DNA from: Geothrix oryzae
Lineage (GTDB): Bacteria; Acidobacteriota; Holophagae; Holophagales; Holophagaceae
Assembly: GCF_030295385.1 (NCBI RefSeq)
Contig: NZ_AP027079.1
Location: 2,108,001 to 2,172,000, forward strand
Direction of reading: 5' to 3'
DNA length: 64,000 nt
Part shown: one piece after another, positions 16,452 to 24,798 of the stretch
Layout: the number at the start of each line of letters is the position of its first letter
How positions within the stretch are numbered: position 1 is the first letter of the stretch
The notes under the pieces: model-generated
What the model was told of the DNA's origin: nothing
Databases searched by the model: none
The model's input: the letters and a program-made list of their open reading frames with translations, nothing else
Program-made: the position numbers and the translations under genes

Positions 16452-17129
16452 CTAGCAGCGTTTCAGCACTTCCGTCACGCAGCGCTCGATGCCGATCCAG
16501 ACATCGCTCAGCTTCGCGTCGTCGAACATGTAGGCGGGGGTGGTGACGAGCTTGTGGGTCTCGTCAATGACGATCTCCCGGGCATTCGGAGTGTCCTTGG
16601 GGTGGTGGCCGAGGATCCGCATGGCCTCGTCGCAGCCGGCATCGTTGCCCAGGGTGAGTTCGGCGGATCCCCGCCCGGACAGCGCCAGGGCCACCAGGGC
16701 CGGCGCGATGCAGATGGCCCCCACCGGCTTGCCGGCATCGAAGAATCCTCGGATGAAGGCCGCCACATCGGGCCGCACCTCGGCTTCCGCACCCTTGATG
16801 GCAAAGGTGCAGTGGTTCTTGGCCACGCCGTAGCCGCCCGGCATCACCAGCGCATCGTAGTCGCCGGCCCTGGCCGAAGCCAGGTCCAAGCACTGGCCCG
16901 CGCGCGCAATGCGGCTGGCCTCCTCCAGGATGTTGCGCCGGGCGCCGGCCACGGGCCGGCCGGTGGCATGGTCGACGACATGGTACTGGTCCGCGTTGGG
17001 TGCGATGCACTGGAAGGAAGCGCCGTGCTGATCCAGTGCCAGCAGGGCCAGCACCGCCTCGCGCACTTCCGCGCCGTCGAGGTGGCCACAGCCCGCCAGC
17101 AGCACCGCGACCTTCGGCGTCTTTGCCAT
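16452..17129 (-). CDS. elbB: DJ-1/PfpI-family glyoxalase-like protein ElbB
   Basis: A 225-residue member of the ElbB (isoprenoid biosynthesis associated) group. It has a class I glutamine-amidotransferase-like fold with KVAVLLAGCGHLDGAE at the N-terminus and LVMPGGYGVAKNHCTFA. The nucleophile elbow is PVGAICIAPAL (Cys). E. coli ElbB has weak glyoxalase activity; its true role is unsettled. AGGAGG lies at 17135-17140, 5 bases before the ATG at 17129. It is divergent from the aminotransferase gene. Confidence 0.9.
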   Translation of the reverse strand: MAKTPKVAVLLAGCGHLDGAEVREAVLALLALDQHGASFQCIAPNADQYHVVDHATGRPVAGARRNILEEASRIARAGQCLDLASARAGDYDALVMPGGYGVAKNHCTFAIKGAEAEVRPDVAAFIRGFFDAGKPVGAICIAPALVALALSGRGSAELTLGNDAGCDEAMRILGHHPKDTPNAREIVIDETHKLVTTPAYMFDDAKLSDVWIGIERCVTEVLKRC

Positions 17130-17230
17130 GGGAACCTCCTGGGTTTCCCCGATTATCCATGGAAAGCAAGGGCCGGCCGCAGAGACCGGCCCTCCCATCG
17201 AGCCGGGGGCGGTTCGTCTACCCTGATTCC

Positions 17231-18388
17231 ATGCGCCTCTCCTCCCGCCTGCCGCCCGGATTCGATCCGAACGCCCTGTCGGCCGCCCTGGCCCGCCTCC
17301 GAGCGGCGGGGCGCCCGGTCCTCGATCTCACGGGATCGAATCCCACGCGCTGCGGGTTCGCCTATCCGGAAGCCGAGATCCGCGCGGCCCTGTCTGCGCC
17401 CGAGGTGCTGACCTACGATCCCGATTCCCGGGGAGCCCAGACCGCCCGGGAGGCCATCGCGGCCCACCATGGCCACGGCCTCCGGGCGGAGGAGCTGCTG
17501 CTCACGGCCTCCACCAGCGAGGGCTATGGACTGCTGTTCAAGCTGCTGGGCGACCCCGGTGACGAGGTGCTGGTGCCCAGTCCCAGCTACCCGCTTTTCG
17601 ACTGGCTGGCCCGGCTGGAGGGCCTGCGCGCGCGGCCCGTGCCTTCCTACTTCCATGACCGCTGGCATCTGGACCTGGGCGCCCTGGAAGCCGCGGTGGG
17701 CCCCCGCACTCGTGCCGTCGTTGTGGTGAATCCGAACAATCCCACGGGACATTTCCTGTCCAAACCGGAATGGCACGGACTCACGGACCTCTGCGCCCGG
17801 CACGGCCTGGCCCTCCTGGTGGACGAGGTCTTCGTGGACTACGGGCTCGAGGCCGCGGAGGATCACCTCCCCACGGCCCTGGCCGACGCCCAGCCGGCCT
17901 GCCCGGTCTTCCTGCTGTCGGGTCTCAGCAAGGTGGCGGCCCTGCCCCAGCTGAAGCTCGGCTGGATCGCCGTGCGGGGTCCGCAGGCCGCCACGAACCT
18001 GGAGGCCCTCGCCTTCCTGGCGGATCAGTACCTCTCCGTGTCCTCCCCCGTGCAGGCCGCGGTGCCGGCGCTCCTGGCGCTGGCTCCCGGGATCCGGGCC
18101 CAGGTGCTCGAGCGTCTCCGCGCCAACCTCGCCACCCTGGATGCTGGGCTGGCGGCCCATCCCCGCCTGTCCCGGCTGCCCGTCGAGGGCGGCTGGTCCG
18201 TCCTGCTGCGCCGCCCCGCGGTGGACGGGGACGAGGCCTGCGCCCTGCGCCTGCTGGAAGCCGCCTCGGTCCTCGTCCATCCGGGCTCGTTCTTCGACCT
18301 GCCTGGCGACGGGCACCTGGTCCTGAGCCTCCTGACGCCGGACCCCCTTTTCCGTGACGGGCTGGGCCGCATCTTCCCCTTGCTTTAG
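17231..18388 (+). CDS. Pyridoxal-phosphate aminotransferase, class I/II
   Basis: A 385-residue fold-type I aminotransferase. It has TGSNPTRCGF near the N-terminus, the cofactor region STSEGYGLLFKLLGDPGDEVLVP, NPNNPTGHFLS, the Asp that contacts the pyridine nitrogen in LLVDEVFVDY, and the Schiff-base Lys in LSGLSKVAALPQLKLGW. The amino donor is not predictable. TACCCT lies exactly 6 bases before the ATG and there is no ribosome site, so it may be leaderless. It ends 25 bases before the DUF4178 gene and could share a transcript with it. Confidence 0.9.
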   Translation: MRLSSRLPPGFDPNALSAALARLRAAGRPVLDLTGSNPTRCGFAYPEAEIRAALSAPEVLTYDPDSRGAQTAREAIAAHHGHGLRAEELLLTASTSEGYGLLFKLLGDPGDEVLVPSPSYPLFDWLARLEGLRARPVPSYFHDRWHLDLGALEAAVGPRTRAVVVVNPNNPTGHFLSKPEWHGLTDLCARHGLALLVDEVFVDYGLEAAEDHLPTALADAQPACPVFLLSGLSKVAALPQLKLGWIAVRGPQAATNLEALAFLADQYLSVSSPVQAAVPALLALAPGIRAQVLERLRANLATLDAGLAAHPRLSRLPVEGGWSVLLRRPAVDGDEACALRLLEAASVLVHPGSFFDLPGDGHLVLSLLTPDPLFRDGLGRIFPLL

Positions 18389-18413
18389 AAGCCTGCATAA
18401 TCACCGGATACCG

Positions 18414-20447
18414 ATGAGCACACTCGCCTCCTGCCCCAGCTGCGGTGCCGCCCTGAGCTTCCGGCCCGGGACCATGGTCGCTGTCTGCTCCTACTGCAAG
18501 GCCCTGGCCGCGCGGCGGGACCGCGATCCCGAGTTGATCGGAAAGGTGGCTGACCTCATGGACACAGGCTCCCCCCTGGGCCTGGGCGCCTCGGGGACCT
18601 TCACGGGCAGGGCCTTCACGCTGGCCGGGCGGGTGCAGCTGAAACATCCCCTGGGCGGCGTGTGGGACGAGTGGTACCTCGCCCTCGACGACGGCCGGTG
18701 GGGTTGGCTGGCGGAGGCCCAGGGCCGCTTCTACCTCACCTTCACGCAGGCCCCGCACGGCCCCCTGCCCCCCTTCGAGGGCCTGCAGGCCGGGGGCCTC
18801 GCCGACCTCGGACCCGACGGCCTCTGGACCGTGGGCGAACTCAGCGAGGCCACCTTCCACAGCGCCGAGGGCGAGATCCCCTGGACCGTGGAGCCCGGGG
18901 CCACCTACCGCTTCGCGGATCTCTCCGGCCGCCACGGCGCCTTCGCCACCCTGGACTACAGCGAGGAACCCCCGCTGTTCTTCCTGGGTCGGGAGGTGCC
19001 GCTGTCCGATCTCGGCATCCAGGGGGGCACGCGCAAGGCCCCCAGGGTGGGCACCCAGAACCTCAACTGCCCCAAGTGCGGAGGCGCCCTGGCCCTGCGG
19101 GCGCCGGACCAGACGCAGCGCGTGGGTTGCCCCAGCTGCGGCAGCCTGCTGTCCGCGGAGAACGGCAAGCTGGCCTTCCTGAAGAGCCTGAAGCAGCCCC
19201 ATCAGGAGGTGGTGATCCCTCTGGGCGCCGAGGGCCTGCTGGGCGGTGAAAAAGTCACCTGCATCGGTCAGCTGCGGCGCAGCTGCACCCTTGAGGACAC
19301 GGCCTATCCCTGGACCGAATACCTGCTGCTCGACGGCCAGCAGGGCTTCCGCTGGCTGGTGCAGAGCGACGGGCACTGGAGCGTGGCCGTGGCCGTGGCG
19401 CCCGGCGATCTCCCCCAGGCCCGCGACGGACAGAAGAATCTGTCGGCCCTGGGCGCGGACTGGCGGCGGTTCCAGGATGTGGAAGCCGTCGTCGAGGGCG
19501 TGTGGGGCGAGTTCTACTGGCAGGTCGAGCAGGGTGAGCGGGTGCAGGTCACCGAGTTCGTCGCCCCGCCCCGCAGCCTCACGCGAGAGCGGCAGGCGCA
19601 CCGAGGCGGTGGCGAGGAAGTGAACTGGAGCCTCTCCACCTACCTTGAGCCCGAGGCGGTCTGGAAGGCCTTCAAGCTCCAGGGAACCCCTCCTCCGCCC
19701 ACCGGCATCGCCTCCTTCCAGCCCAATCCCCACAAGGTCGCCTTGGCGAAGTCGGCCCTCTGGGTGGTGGGCGCCCTGGGCCTCCTGATGGTGGGGGTGA
19801 TGGTTGAATCCATGACCCACCGCAACCAGGAGCTGTTCCGCCGGCGGCTCGATCTGTTCGAGCTGGCCCACCTCCAGCCCACGGCCACGGAGGCCCTCCG
19901 GAAGACCATCCTCGCCCGCCGACCGGCATCCGCCCCGACACCCACACCGGCCCAGGCGGCGAACGGCCCTTCCGGCGAGGCCCAGGAGCCCGTCTTCTTT
20001 TCCGATCCCATCGAGATCAGGAACGGCTACCGGAACCTGGCCGTCACCCTCAGCGCCCCCGTCAACAACAGCTGGATCGGGCTGGAGGGCGCCCTGGTGA
20101 GCGAGACCAGCGGCGTGGCGGAGCTCTTCCTCGTGGAATCCAGCTGGTACCACGGCGTGGATGGCGGCGAGTCCTGGTCCGAGGGGGGGCAGGCCCAGAC
20201 CGTCTTCCTGAGCGCGGTGCCTCCGGGCACCTATGTGTTGCGCCTGGCTCCCCAGTGGGACGGCCCCGTGCCTCCGGTCCGCGCCATCGATGTGCAGCTG
20301 CGCCAGGGCGTGATGCGGTGGCTCTATCCCGGCCTCGCCCTGGTGGCCATCCTCGTGGGCCCCCTGCTGATGGTGTTCCGCCTGGCGGCCTTCGAGAGCC
20401 GGCGCTGGCAGGAAAGCATGTACGCACCCAACAGCGGAGGCAGCTGA
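18414..20447 (+). CDS. Zinc-ribbon, double DUF4178 membrane protein
   Basis: A 677-residue protein of unknown function. It starts with a zinc ribbon (C7-x2-C10...C25-x2-C28) and a first DUF4178 domain containing GVWDEWYLALDDGRWGWLAEA. A second ribbon (from C219) and a second DUF4178 copy with PWTEYLLLDGQQGFRWLV follow. Two membrane helices (about 447-467 and 636-661) flank a beta-rich, probably periplasmic segment. DUF4178 proteins are, to my knowledge, often encoded beside DUF350 and aminopropyltransferase genes, as here. The stop overlaps the next start (TGATG). The ATG at 18414 places the first ribbon at the N-terminus. Confidence 0.85.
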   Translation: MSTLASCPSCGAALSFRPGTMVAVCSYCKALAARRDRDPELIGKVADLMDTGSPLGLGASGTFTGRAFTLAGRVQLKHPLGGVWDEWYLALDDGRWGWLAEAQGRFYLTFTQAPHGPLPPFEGLQAGGLADLGPDGLWTVGELSEATFHSAEGEIPWTVEPGATYRFADLSGRHGAFATLDYSEEPPLFFLGREVPLSDLGIQGGTRKAPRVGTQNLNCPKCGGALALRAPDQTQRVGCPSCGSLLSAENGKLAFLKSLKQPHQEVVIPLGAEGLLGGEKVTCIGQLRRSCTLEDTAYPWTEYLLLDGQQGFRWLVQSDGHWSVAVAVAPGDLPQARDGQKNLSALGADWRRFQDVEAVVEGVWGEFYWQVEQGERVQVTEFVAPPRSLTRERQAHRGGGEEVNWSLSTYLEPEAVWKAFKLQGTPPPPTGIASFQPNPHKVALAKSALWVVGALGLLMVGVMVESMTHRNQELFRRRLDLFELAHLQPTATEALRKTILARRPASAPTPTPAQAANGPSGEAQEPVFFSDPIEIRNGYRNLAVTLSAPVNNSWIGLEGALVSETSGVAELFLVESSWYHGVDGGESWSEGGQAQTVFLSAVPPGTYVLRLAPQWDGPVPPVRAIDVQLRQGVMRWLYPGLALVAILVGPLLMVFRLAAFESRRWQESMYAPNSGGS

Positions 20448-20626
20448 TGCGGATCCTCTACCTGCTCTTCCTCGGCGGCGGGTTCAGCCTGATGATCGCC
20501 AACGGCTTCTTCGGCCGGGAGTTCTTCGGCCAGCGCCGCCGCGCCGACCTGCCGCCCAGCGTCCGCCAGACCCCCGGCGCCTACCGCACCTTCCTGCACA
20601 ACAACGGCTTCCACGGAGGTAAGTGA
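20447..20626 (+). CDS. Small membrane protein (59 aa) of the DUF4178-DUF350 cluster
   Basis: A 59-residue protein with one N-terminal hydrophobic helix (ILYLLFLGGGFSLMIANGFF) and a short polar tail with the motif VRQTPGAYRTF. It overlaps the upstream stop (TGATG) and the downstream start (TGATG), which argues strongly that it is translated. I recognise the arrangement, a single helix followed by VRxxPxxYR, as a recurring small partner in such clusters, but cannot name a family. The TPGAYR motif may contact a neighbouring subunit. Confidence 0.75.
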   Translation: MRILYLLFLGGGFSLMIANGFFGREFFGQRRRADLPPSVRQTPGAYRTFLHNNGFHGGK

Positions 20627-20844
20627 TGATCACGGACCAGCTGCTGCACCAGCTTCTCGTCGCCACCGTCTTCTCCGTCCTGGGCCTCGTCATCCTCGGC
20701 CTGGTGTGGCTCGTGCTCGTGAAGGTGCTCCCCTTCTCCCTCCGCAAGGAGATGGAGGATGACCAGAACACCGCCCTGGGTATCGTCCTCGGCTGCCTCA
20801 TCCTCGGCATCAGCCTCATCATCGCCGCCGCGATCCATGGGTGA
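20626..20844 (+). CDS. DUF350 (YjfL-type) membrane protein, half-size
   Basis: A 72-residue protein with two hydrophobic helices, VFSVLGLVILGLVWLVLVKV and TALGIVLGCLILGISLIIAA. The second carries the NTALGIVLG...G signature of DUF350. Full DUF350 proteins have a duplicated four-helix unit, so this is the half-size form and may dimerise. GGAGGT at 20615-20620 serves the ATG at 20626 (GTG at 20623 is the alternative). It overlaps its neighbours on both sides. Confidence 0.85.
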   Translation: MITDQLLHQLLVATVFSVLGLVILGLVWLVLVKVLPFSLRKEMEDDQNTALGIVLGCLILGISLIIAAAIHG

Positions 20845-22381
20845 TGCGCCACAGCCCACGGGCGAGGTGCCGCAGCCGACGCTGAAGGCGCCGCTGCTGT
20901 TCATCAGCGTACTGCTCATCGCCAGTTGCGGGCTGATCTACGAGCTGGTGGCGGGGACGCTGTCGAGCTACCTCCTGGGGGATTCCGTCACGCAGTTCTC
21001 CACAGTGATCGGGGTCTACCTCAGCGCCATGGGGCTGGGGTCCTGGCTGTCGAAGTTCCTCCAGCGCGGCCTGGCCCGGCGCTTCGTGGACCTGGAGCTG
21101 GCGGTGGCGCTGGTGGGAGGCTTCTCGGCGCCCATCCTCTTCCAGGCCTTCGCCCACACCCACGCCTTCCGGGTGGTGCTCTACGGCGTGGTGATGGCCG
21201 TGGGCACCCTGGTGGGCCTCGAGATCCCCATCCTGATGCGCATCCTCAAGGACCAGGTGCGGTTCAAGGATCTGGTGGCGGGCGTCCTCACCCTCGACTA
21301 CATCGGCGCCCTCTTCGCCTCCCTGCTCTTCCCGCTGCTGCTCATGCCCAAGCTGGGCCTGGTGCGCACCAGCCTGCTCTTCGGCCTCCTGAACGCGGCC
21401 GTGGGCCTCTGGTCCACGCACCTGCTGCAGTCCCAGTTGGGCCCCACCCGGATGATCCGCCTGCGCTGCGCCGTGGTGATGGCTCTGTTGGCCGTGGGGC
21501 TGGTCTTCGCCGGGAAGTTCACCCTGGCGATGGAGGAGGAGATCTTCGCCGACGAGATCGTCTACGCGAAGGACAGCGCCTACCAGCGCATCGTGCTCAC
21601 CCGCGGCCGGGGCAGCTTCCAGCTTTTCCTGAACGGCAACCTGCAGTTCTCATCGGCCGATGAGTACCGCTACCACGAGGCCCTCGTGCATCCGGCCTTC
21701 GGGGCCCGGCCCGAGGCGAAGCGCATCCTGATCTGCGGCGGCGGCGACGGCCTTGCCGTGCGGGAAGTGCTGAAGCACCCCTCCGTGCAGGAGGTGGTGC
21801 TGGTGGACCTGGATCCGGCCATGACCGACATGGCCAGGAACCAGGTCATGGTGCGCCAGCTCAATGGCGCGGCTCTGGACGATCCCCGCGTCAAAGTCGT
21901 CAATGCCGATGCCATGGTCTGGCTCCAGGAGACCCCGGGGGCCCCCTTCGACCTGGCCTTCGTGGACTTCCCGGATCCCAACACCTACGCCCTGGGAAAG
22001 CTCTACACCTCCCGGTTCTACCGCATCCTCCAACGCCGCCTGACCGAGGACGCGCTCGTGGCCGTGCAGAGCACTTCGCCCCTCATGGCCCGGCAATCCT
22101 TCTGGTGCATCGCCGCCACCATGGAGGCTTCGGGGCTGAAGGTGCGTCCCTACCACCTGGCCGTGCCCTCCTTCGGCGTGTGGGGCTTCGCCCTGGCCTC
22201 GAAACGCGACTTCGAGGTGCCCACCCGCGTGCTGCCGGGCCTGCGGCACCTGTCCGACGAGGCCACGGCCGCCATGTTCACCTTCCCCAGGGACATGGAC
22301 CGCGTGCCCGTAGAGGTGAACCGCCTCGACAACCAGGTGCTCGTCCACCTCTACACCCGGGAGTGGCGGCGGTGGTCGTGA
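20837..22381 (+). CDS. Membrane-fused polyamine aminopropyltransferase (spermidine synthase-like)
   Basis: A 514-residue two-part protein. Residues 1-240 hold about seven membrane helices (first FISVLLIASCGLIYELVAG). The C-terminal half is a spermidine synthase fold with ILICGGGDGLAVREV (about 297-311), VVLVDLDPAM and NADAMVWL. The catalytic-loop segment is VDFPDPNTYALGKLY (about 376-390). The family transfers aminopropyl groups from decarboxylated S-adenosylmethionine, but no SAM decarboxylase gene is in the window. The start at 20837 overlaps DUF350 by 8 bases. The acceptor may be a polyamine or something at the membrane; that is open. Confidence 0.88.
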   Translation: MGDAPQPTGEVPQPTLKAPLLFISVLLIASCGLIYELVAGTLSSYLLGDSVTQFSTVIGVYLSAMGLGSWLSKFLQRGLARRFVDLELAVALVGGFSAPILFQAFAHTHAFRVVLYGVVMAVGTLVGLEIPILMRILKDQVRFKDLVAGVLTLDYIGALFASLLFPLLLMPKLGLVRTSLLFGLLNAAVGLWSTHLLQSQLGPTRMIRLRCAVVMALLAVGLVFAGKFTLAMEEEIFADEIVYAKDSAYQRIVLTRGRGSFQLFLNGNLQFSSADEYRYHEALVHPAFGARPEAKRILICGGGDGLAVREVLKHPSVQEVVLVDLDPAMTDMARNQVMVRQLNGAALDDPRVKVVNADAMVWLQETPGAPFDLAFVDFPDPNTYALGKLYTSRFYRILQRRLTEDALVAVQSTSPLMARQSFWCIAATMEASGLKVRPYHLAVPSFGVWGFALASKRDFEVPTRVLPGLRHLSDEATAAMFTFPRDMDRVPVEVNRLDNQVLVHLYTREWRRWS

Positions 22382-22391
22382 GCCCCCGATC

Positions 22392-23999
22392 ATGAAACGC
22401 CGCGACTTCCTCGCCGCCGGGACCCTGTCGGCGGTGTCGCTGGCCTGCCGCAGGAAGCCCGAGTTCCCATTCCAAGGCGAGCTCGTGGGGCCAGACCTTC
22501 CCCTCGGCCACTGGCTGCGGGGCGGCGCCTTCCCGGATCCCGAACGCTTCGAACCCGTCTCCGTGCTGATCGTGGGCGGCGGGGTGGCGGGGCTCAGCGC
22601 CGCCTGGCGGCTGGCCGGCGGCGGCCTGGATGATTTCCGCGTGCTGGAGCTGGAGCCGGAGCCCGGTGGCACCTCGAGGTCCGGTCGCAACCATGTGAGC
22701 CCCTTTCCCTGGGCCGCCCACTACCTGCCCGTGCCCGACCGCGGCAACCATGCCGTGCTGCGATTGCTGGACGAATGCGGCGTGCTGGAGGGCTACGACG
22801 CGAAGGGCGATCCGCGCTTCGCCGAAGAAGCCACTGTTCGCGCCCCCGAGGAACGCATCTTCGCCTACGGGCAGTGGTGGGAGGGCCTCTACCTGCGGGC
22901 GGGCGCCAGCGTGGAGGACGAGCGCCAGTACCACGCATTCTTCCGCGAGGTGGACCGCTGGGCCGCCTTCCGGGATGCCCGGGGCCGCCCCGCCTTCAGC
23001 ATTCCCCGTTCCAGGTGCTCGGATGCGCCGGAGGCCCGGGCCCTGGACGGCCTCCCCTTCTCCGCCTGGCTCGATCGGCAGGGGCTCTCCTCGCCGCGCC
23101 TGCGCTGGCTGCTGGACTACGCCTGCCGGGACGACTACGGTTCCCGCCTGGAGACCACCAGCGCCTGGGCGGGCCTCTTCTACTTCGCCGCCCGCAAGCA
23201 GGGCCCCGGCGAGGATTCGCGGCCCCTCCTCACCTGGCCCCAGGGCAACGGCTTCCTCGTCGACCACCTGCGCAGGGCCTGCGGAGACCGCCTGCGCTGC
23301 GGCACGATGGCCACCGCCATCCGCGAGGAGAAGGACGGCCTTCTCGTCACGGTCTGGGATGCGGCGAACCAGCGGCGCCTCGGCTGGAAGGCGCAGCGGG
23401 TGATCTTCGCCGGACCGCAGCATGTGGCCCGCCATGTGATCGAAGGCTTCGCCCCGGCGCGCCCGGCTTCGACCCGCATCCGCAACGCCCCCTGGCTGGT
23501 GGCCAACCTCACCCTCCGGGCCCGGCCCAAGGAGGCCGGCTTTCCCCTGGCCTGGGACAATGTCCTGCGGGACAGCGAGGCCCTGGGCTATGTGGTGGCC
23601 ACCCACCAGAGCCTGAAGGACCACGGGCCCACGGTTTGGACCTGGTACCGGCCCTTCGCCGGGGCCGACTGCGAGGCCGAGCGGGCGCGCCTTCGCGCCA
23701 TGGATTGGCCCGCCTGCGCCCGCATGGTGATGGACGACCTGCGTCCGGCCCATCCCGATCTGGCGGGCCTGGTCGCACGCCTTGACGGGATGCGCTGGGG
23801 CCATGCCATGGTGCGCCCCGAGCCCGGACTGCTGTGGGACCCGGCCTTCCTCGGCCTGTCCCGCCCCTTCGGCGCCATCCACTTCGCGCACACGGAGCTC
23901 AGCGGACTGGCCCTCTTCGAGGAGGCCCAGGACCACGGCCTCCGGGCCGCGGAAGAGGTGCTAGCGGCCCTGGGCCGCCCCGGCGGCAGCTGGCGCTGA
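22392..23999 (+). CDS. Tat-exported FAD-dependent amine oxidase/phytoene desaturase-like protein
   Basis: A 535-residue flavoprotein. The N-terminus MKRRDFLAAGTLSAVSLACR looks like a Tat signal (RRDFL) ending in a lipobox (SLAC), so a periplasmic lipoprotein is predicted. The FAD dinucleotide fold is VLIVGGGVAGLSAAWRL (about 58-74), followed by LEPEPGGTSRSG. The C-terminal FAD motif is less clear. It starts 10 bases after the aminopropyltransferase stop and ends the five-gene set. A polyamine or aminopropylated product is a plausible substrate by context only. Its 3' end overlaps the convergent phosphatase gene by 39 bases. Confidence 0.85.
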   Translation: MKRRDFLAAGTLSAVSLACRRKPEFPFQGELVGPDLPLGHWLRGGAFPDPERFEPVSVLIVGGGVAGLSAAWRLAGGGLDDFRVLELEPEPGGTSRSGRNHVSPFPWAAHYLPVPDRGNHAVLRLLDECGVLEGYDAKGDPRFAEEATVRAPEERIFAYGQWWEGLYLRAGASVEDERQYHAFFREVDRWAAFRDARGRPAFSIPRSRCSDAPEARALDGLPFSAWLDRQGLSSPRLRWLLDYACRDDYGSRLETTSAWAGLFYFAARKQGPGEDSRPLLTWPQGNGFLVDHLRRACGDRLRCGTMATAIREEKDGLLVTVWDAANQRRLGWKAQRVIFAGPQHVARHVIEGFAPARPASTRIRNAPWLVANLTLRARPKEAGFPLAWDNVLRDSEALGYVVATHQSLKDHGPTVWTWYRPFAGADCEAERARLRAMDWPACARMVMDDLRPAHPDLAGLVARLDGMRWGHAMVRPEPGLLWDPAFLGLSRPFGAIHFAHTELSGLALFEEAQDHGLRAAEEVLAALGRPGGSWR

Positions 24000-24509
24000 C
24001 GGCTCCTGGATCCGCTCCTCCAACGAGACCGCTCCCTGGGCAGGCACCCGCACGATCCAGAGGCGGTCGTAGGTATCGAGGGTCCAGTAGGGCAGGGGCC
24101 CTTTCACCCCCAGCCCCCGGGCCACCTTCTTCACCAGGTCGTGGTGCCAGCACACGATCACCGTGCGACCCCGATGGTCGCGGAGAAGCTCGGCGGCCAG
24201 GGCCTCGCTCCCGTCCTTGGACCGCACCAGCGGAACCATGCCGAGCTTCGCCGCCAGCGGAGCCAGGGTCTGCTGGGTGCGCCGCAGGTCGGAAGTGAAG
24301 AGCACCGCGGGCCGGAAGCCTTCCAGCAGCGGCACCAGGGCCTGGGCCCGGCGCAGGCCGGCCTCGGCCAGGGGTGAATCCGCATCGAAGAGCGATTGGC
24401 GCTCTGCGTGACGGAGCAGCACCACCGTCAGATCCTGGGCGCCCAGGTTCACCGCCAGGGCGAGCAGGCAGGCCAGGAGGATTCCGCGGCGATAGCGCAA
24501 CACAGGCAT
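23961..24509 (-). CDS. Secreted histidine phosphatase (SixA/phosphoglycerate-mutase-like)
   Basis: A 182-residue branch 1 histidine phosphatase with an N-terminal signal peptide or anchor (RGILLACLLALAVNLGAQ). The phospho-accepting His is in VVLLRHAERQ, an RHA variant of the RHG motif. Further site residues lie in TSDLRRTQQT and in CWHHDLVKKV (second His). The substrate is unknown. GGAG lies 6 bases before the ATG at 24509, and a longer in-frame reading to 24620 lacks a site. It converges on the flavoprotein gene with a 39-base overlap. Confidence 0.85.
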   Translation of the reverse strand: MPVLRYRRGILLACLLALAVNLGAQDLTVVLLRHAERQSLFDADSPLAEAGLRRAQALVPLLEGFRPAVLFTSDLRRTQQTLAPLAAKLGMVPLVRSKDGSEALAAELLRDHRGRTVIVCWHHDLVKKVARGLGVKGPLPYWTLDTYDRLWIVRVPAQGAVSLEERIQEPSAPAAAGAAQGR

Positions 24510-24798
24510 AGAGGCTCCGATCTTCCAGCCTAGCGGGTTGGGCACGGGACTGTGACGGCCGGCACATGCCCACGCCTGCGGGCGGACCATCGGGCCACCT
24601 GTATCCATCGTTTTTCTCACAGGGCCCCAGCGCCCGGTGGAAGACCGCCGACTCTACGGTGTGCTAACACCATTCATTGTTTTCTTTATGCATTATTTGG
24701 AATGTCTTTATTTTTCTTGACGCTCCTTTCCCCGGGGCGTGGCATGGAGGCCCAACACCCTACCCAAAGTCGATTCCACCTCCTCAGAGGAACAATCG
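24510..24798. promoter_or_regulatory. AT-rich divergent control region (289 bp)
   Basis: The gap separates the phosphatase (minus) and the DUF2339 gene (plus). Bases 24658-24671 form the dyad GGTGT-gcta-ACACC. Bases 24672-24720 are strikingly AT-rich against the surrounding GC background and probably hold the promoter of the cytochrome operon. On the minus strand, TAGGCT lies about 17 bases before the phosphatase ATG. I could not fix -35/-10 boxes for the plus strand. Confidence 0.5.

Noticed and set aside
17169-17193. Hairpin AGGGCCGG/CCGGCCCT between elbB and the aminotransferase as a terminator
   Set aside because: The genes are divergent, so no transcript needs to end there, and no T run follows.
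17925-20153. Minus-strand open frame (742 codons) opposite the aminotransferase and DUF4178 genes
   Set aside because: It spans two real genes and their boundary on the other strand, so it is a GC-driven artefact.
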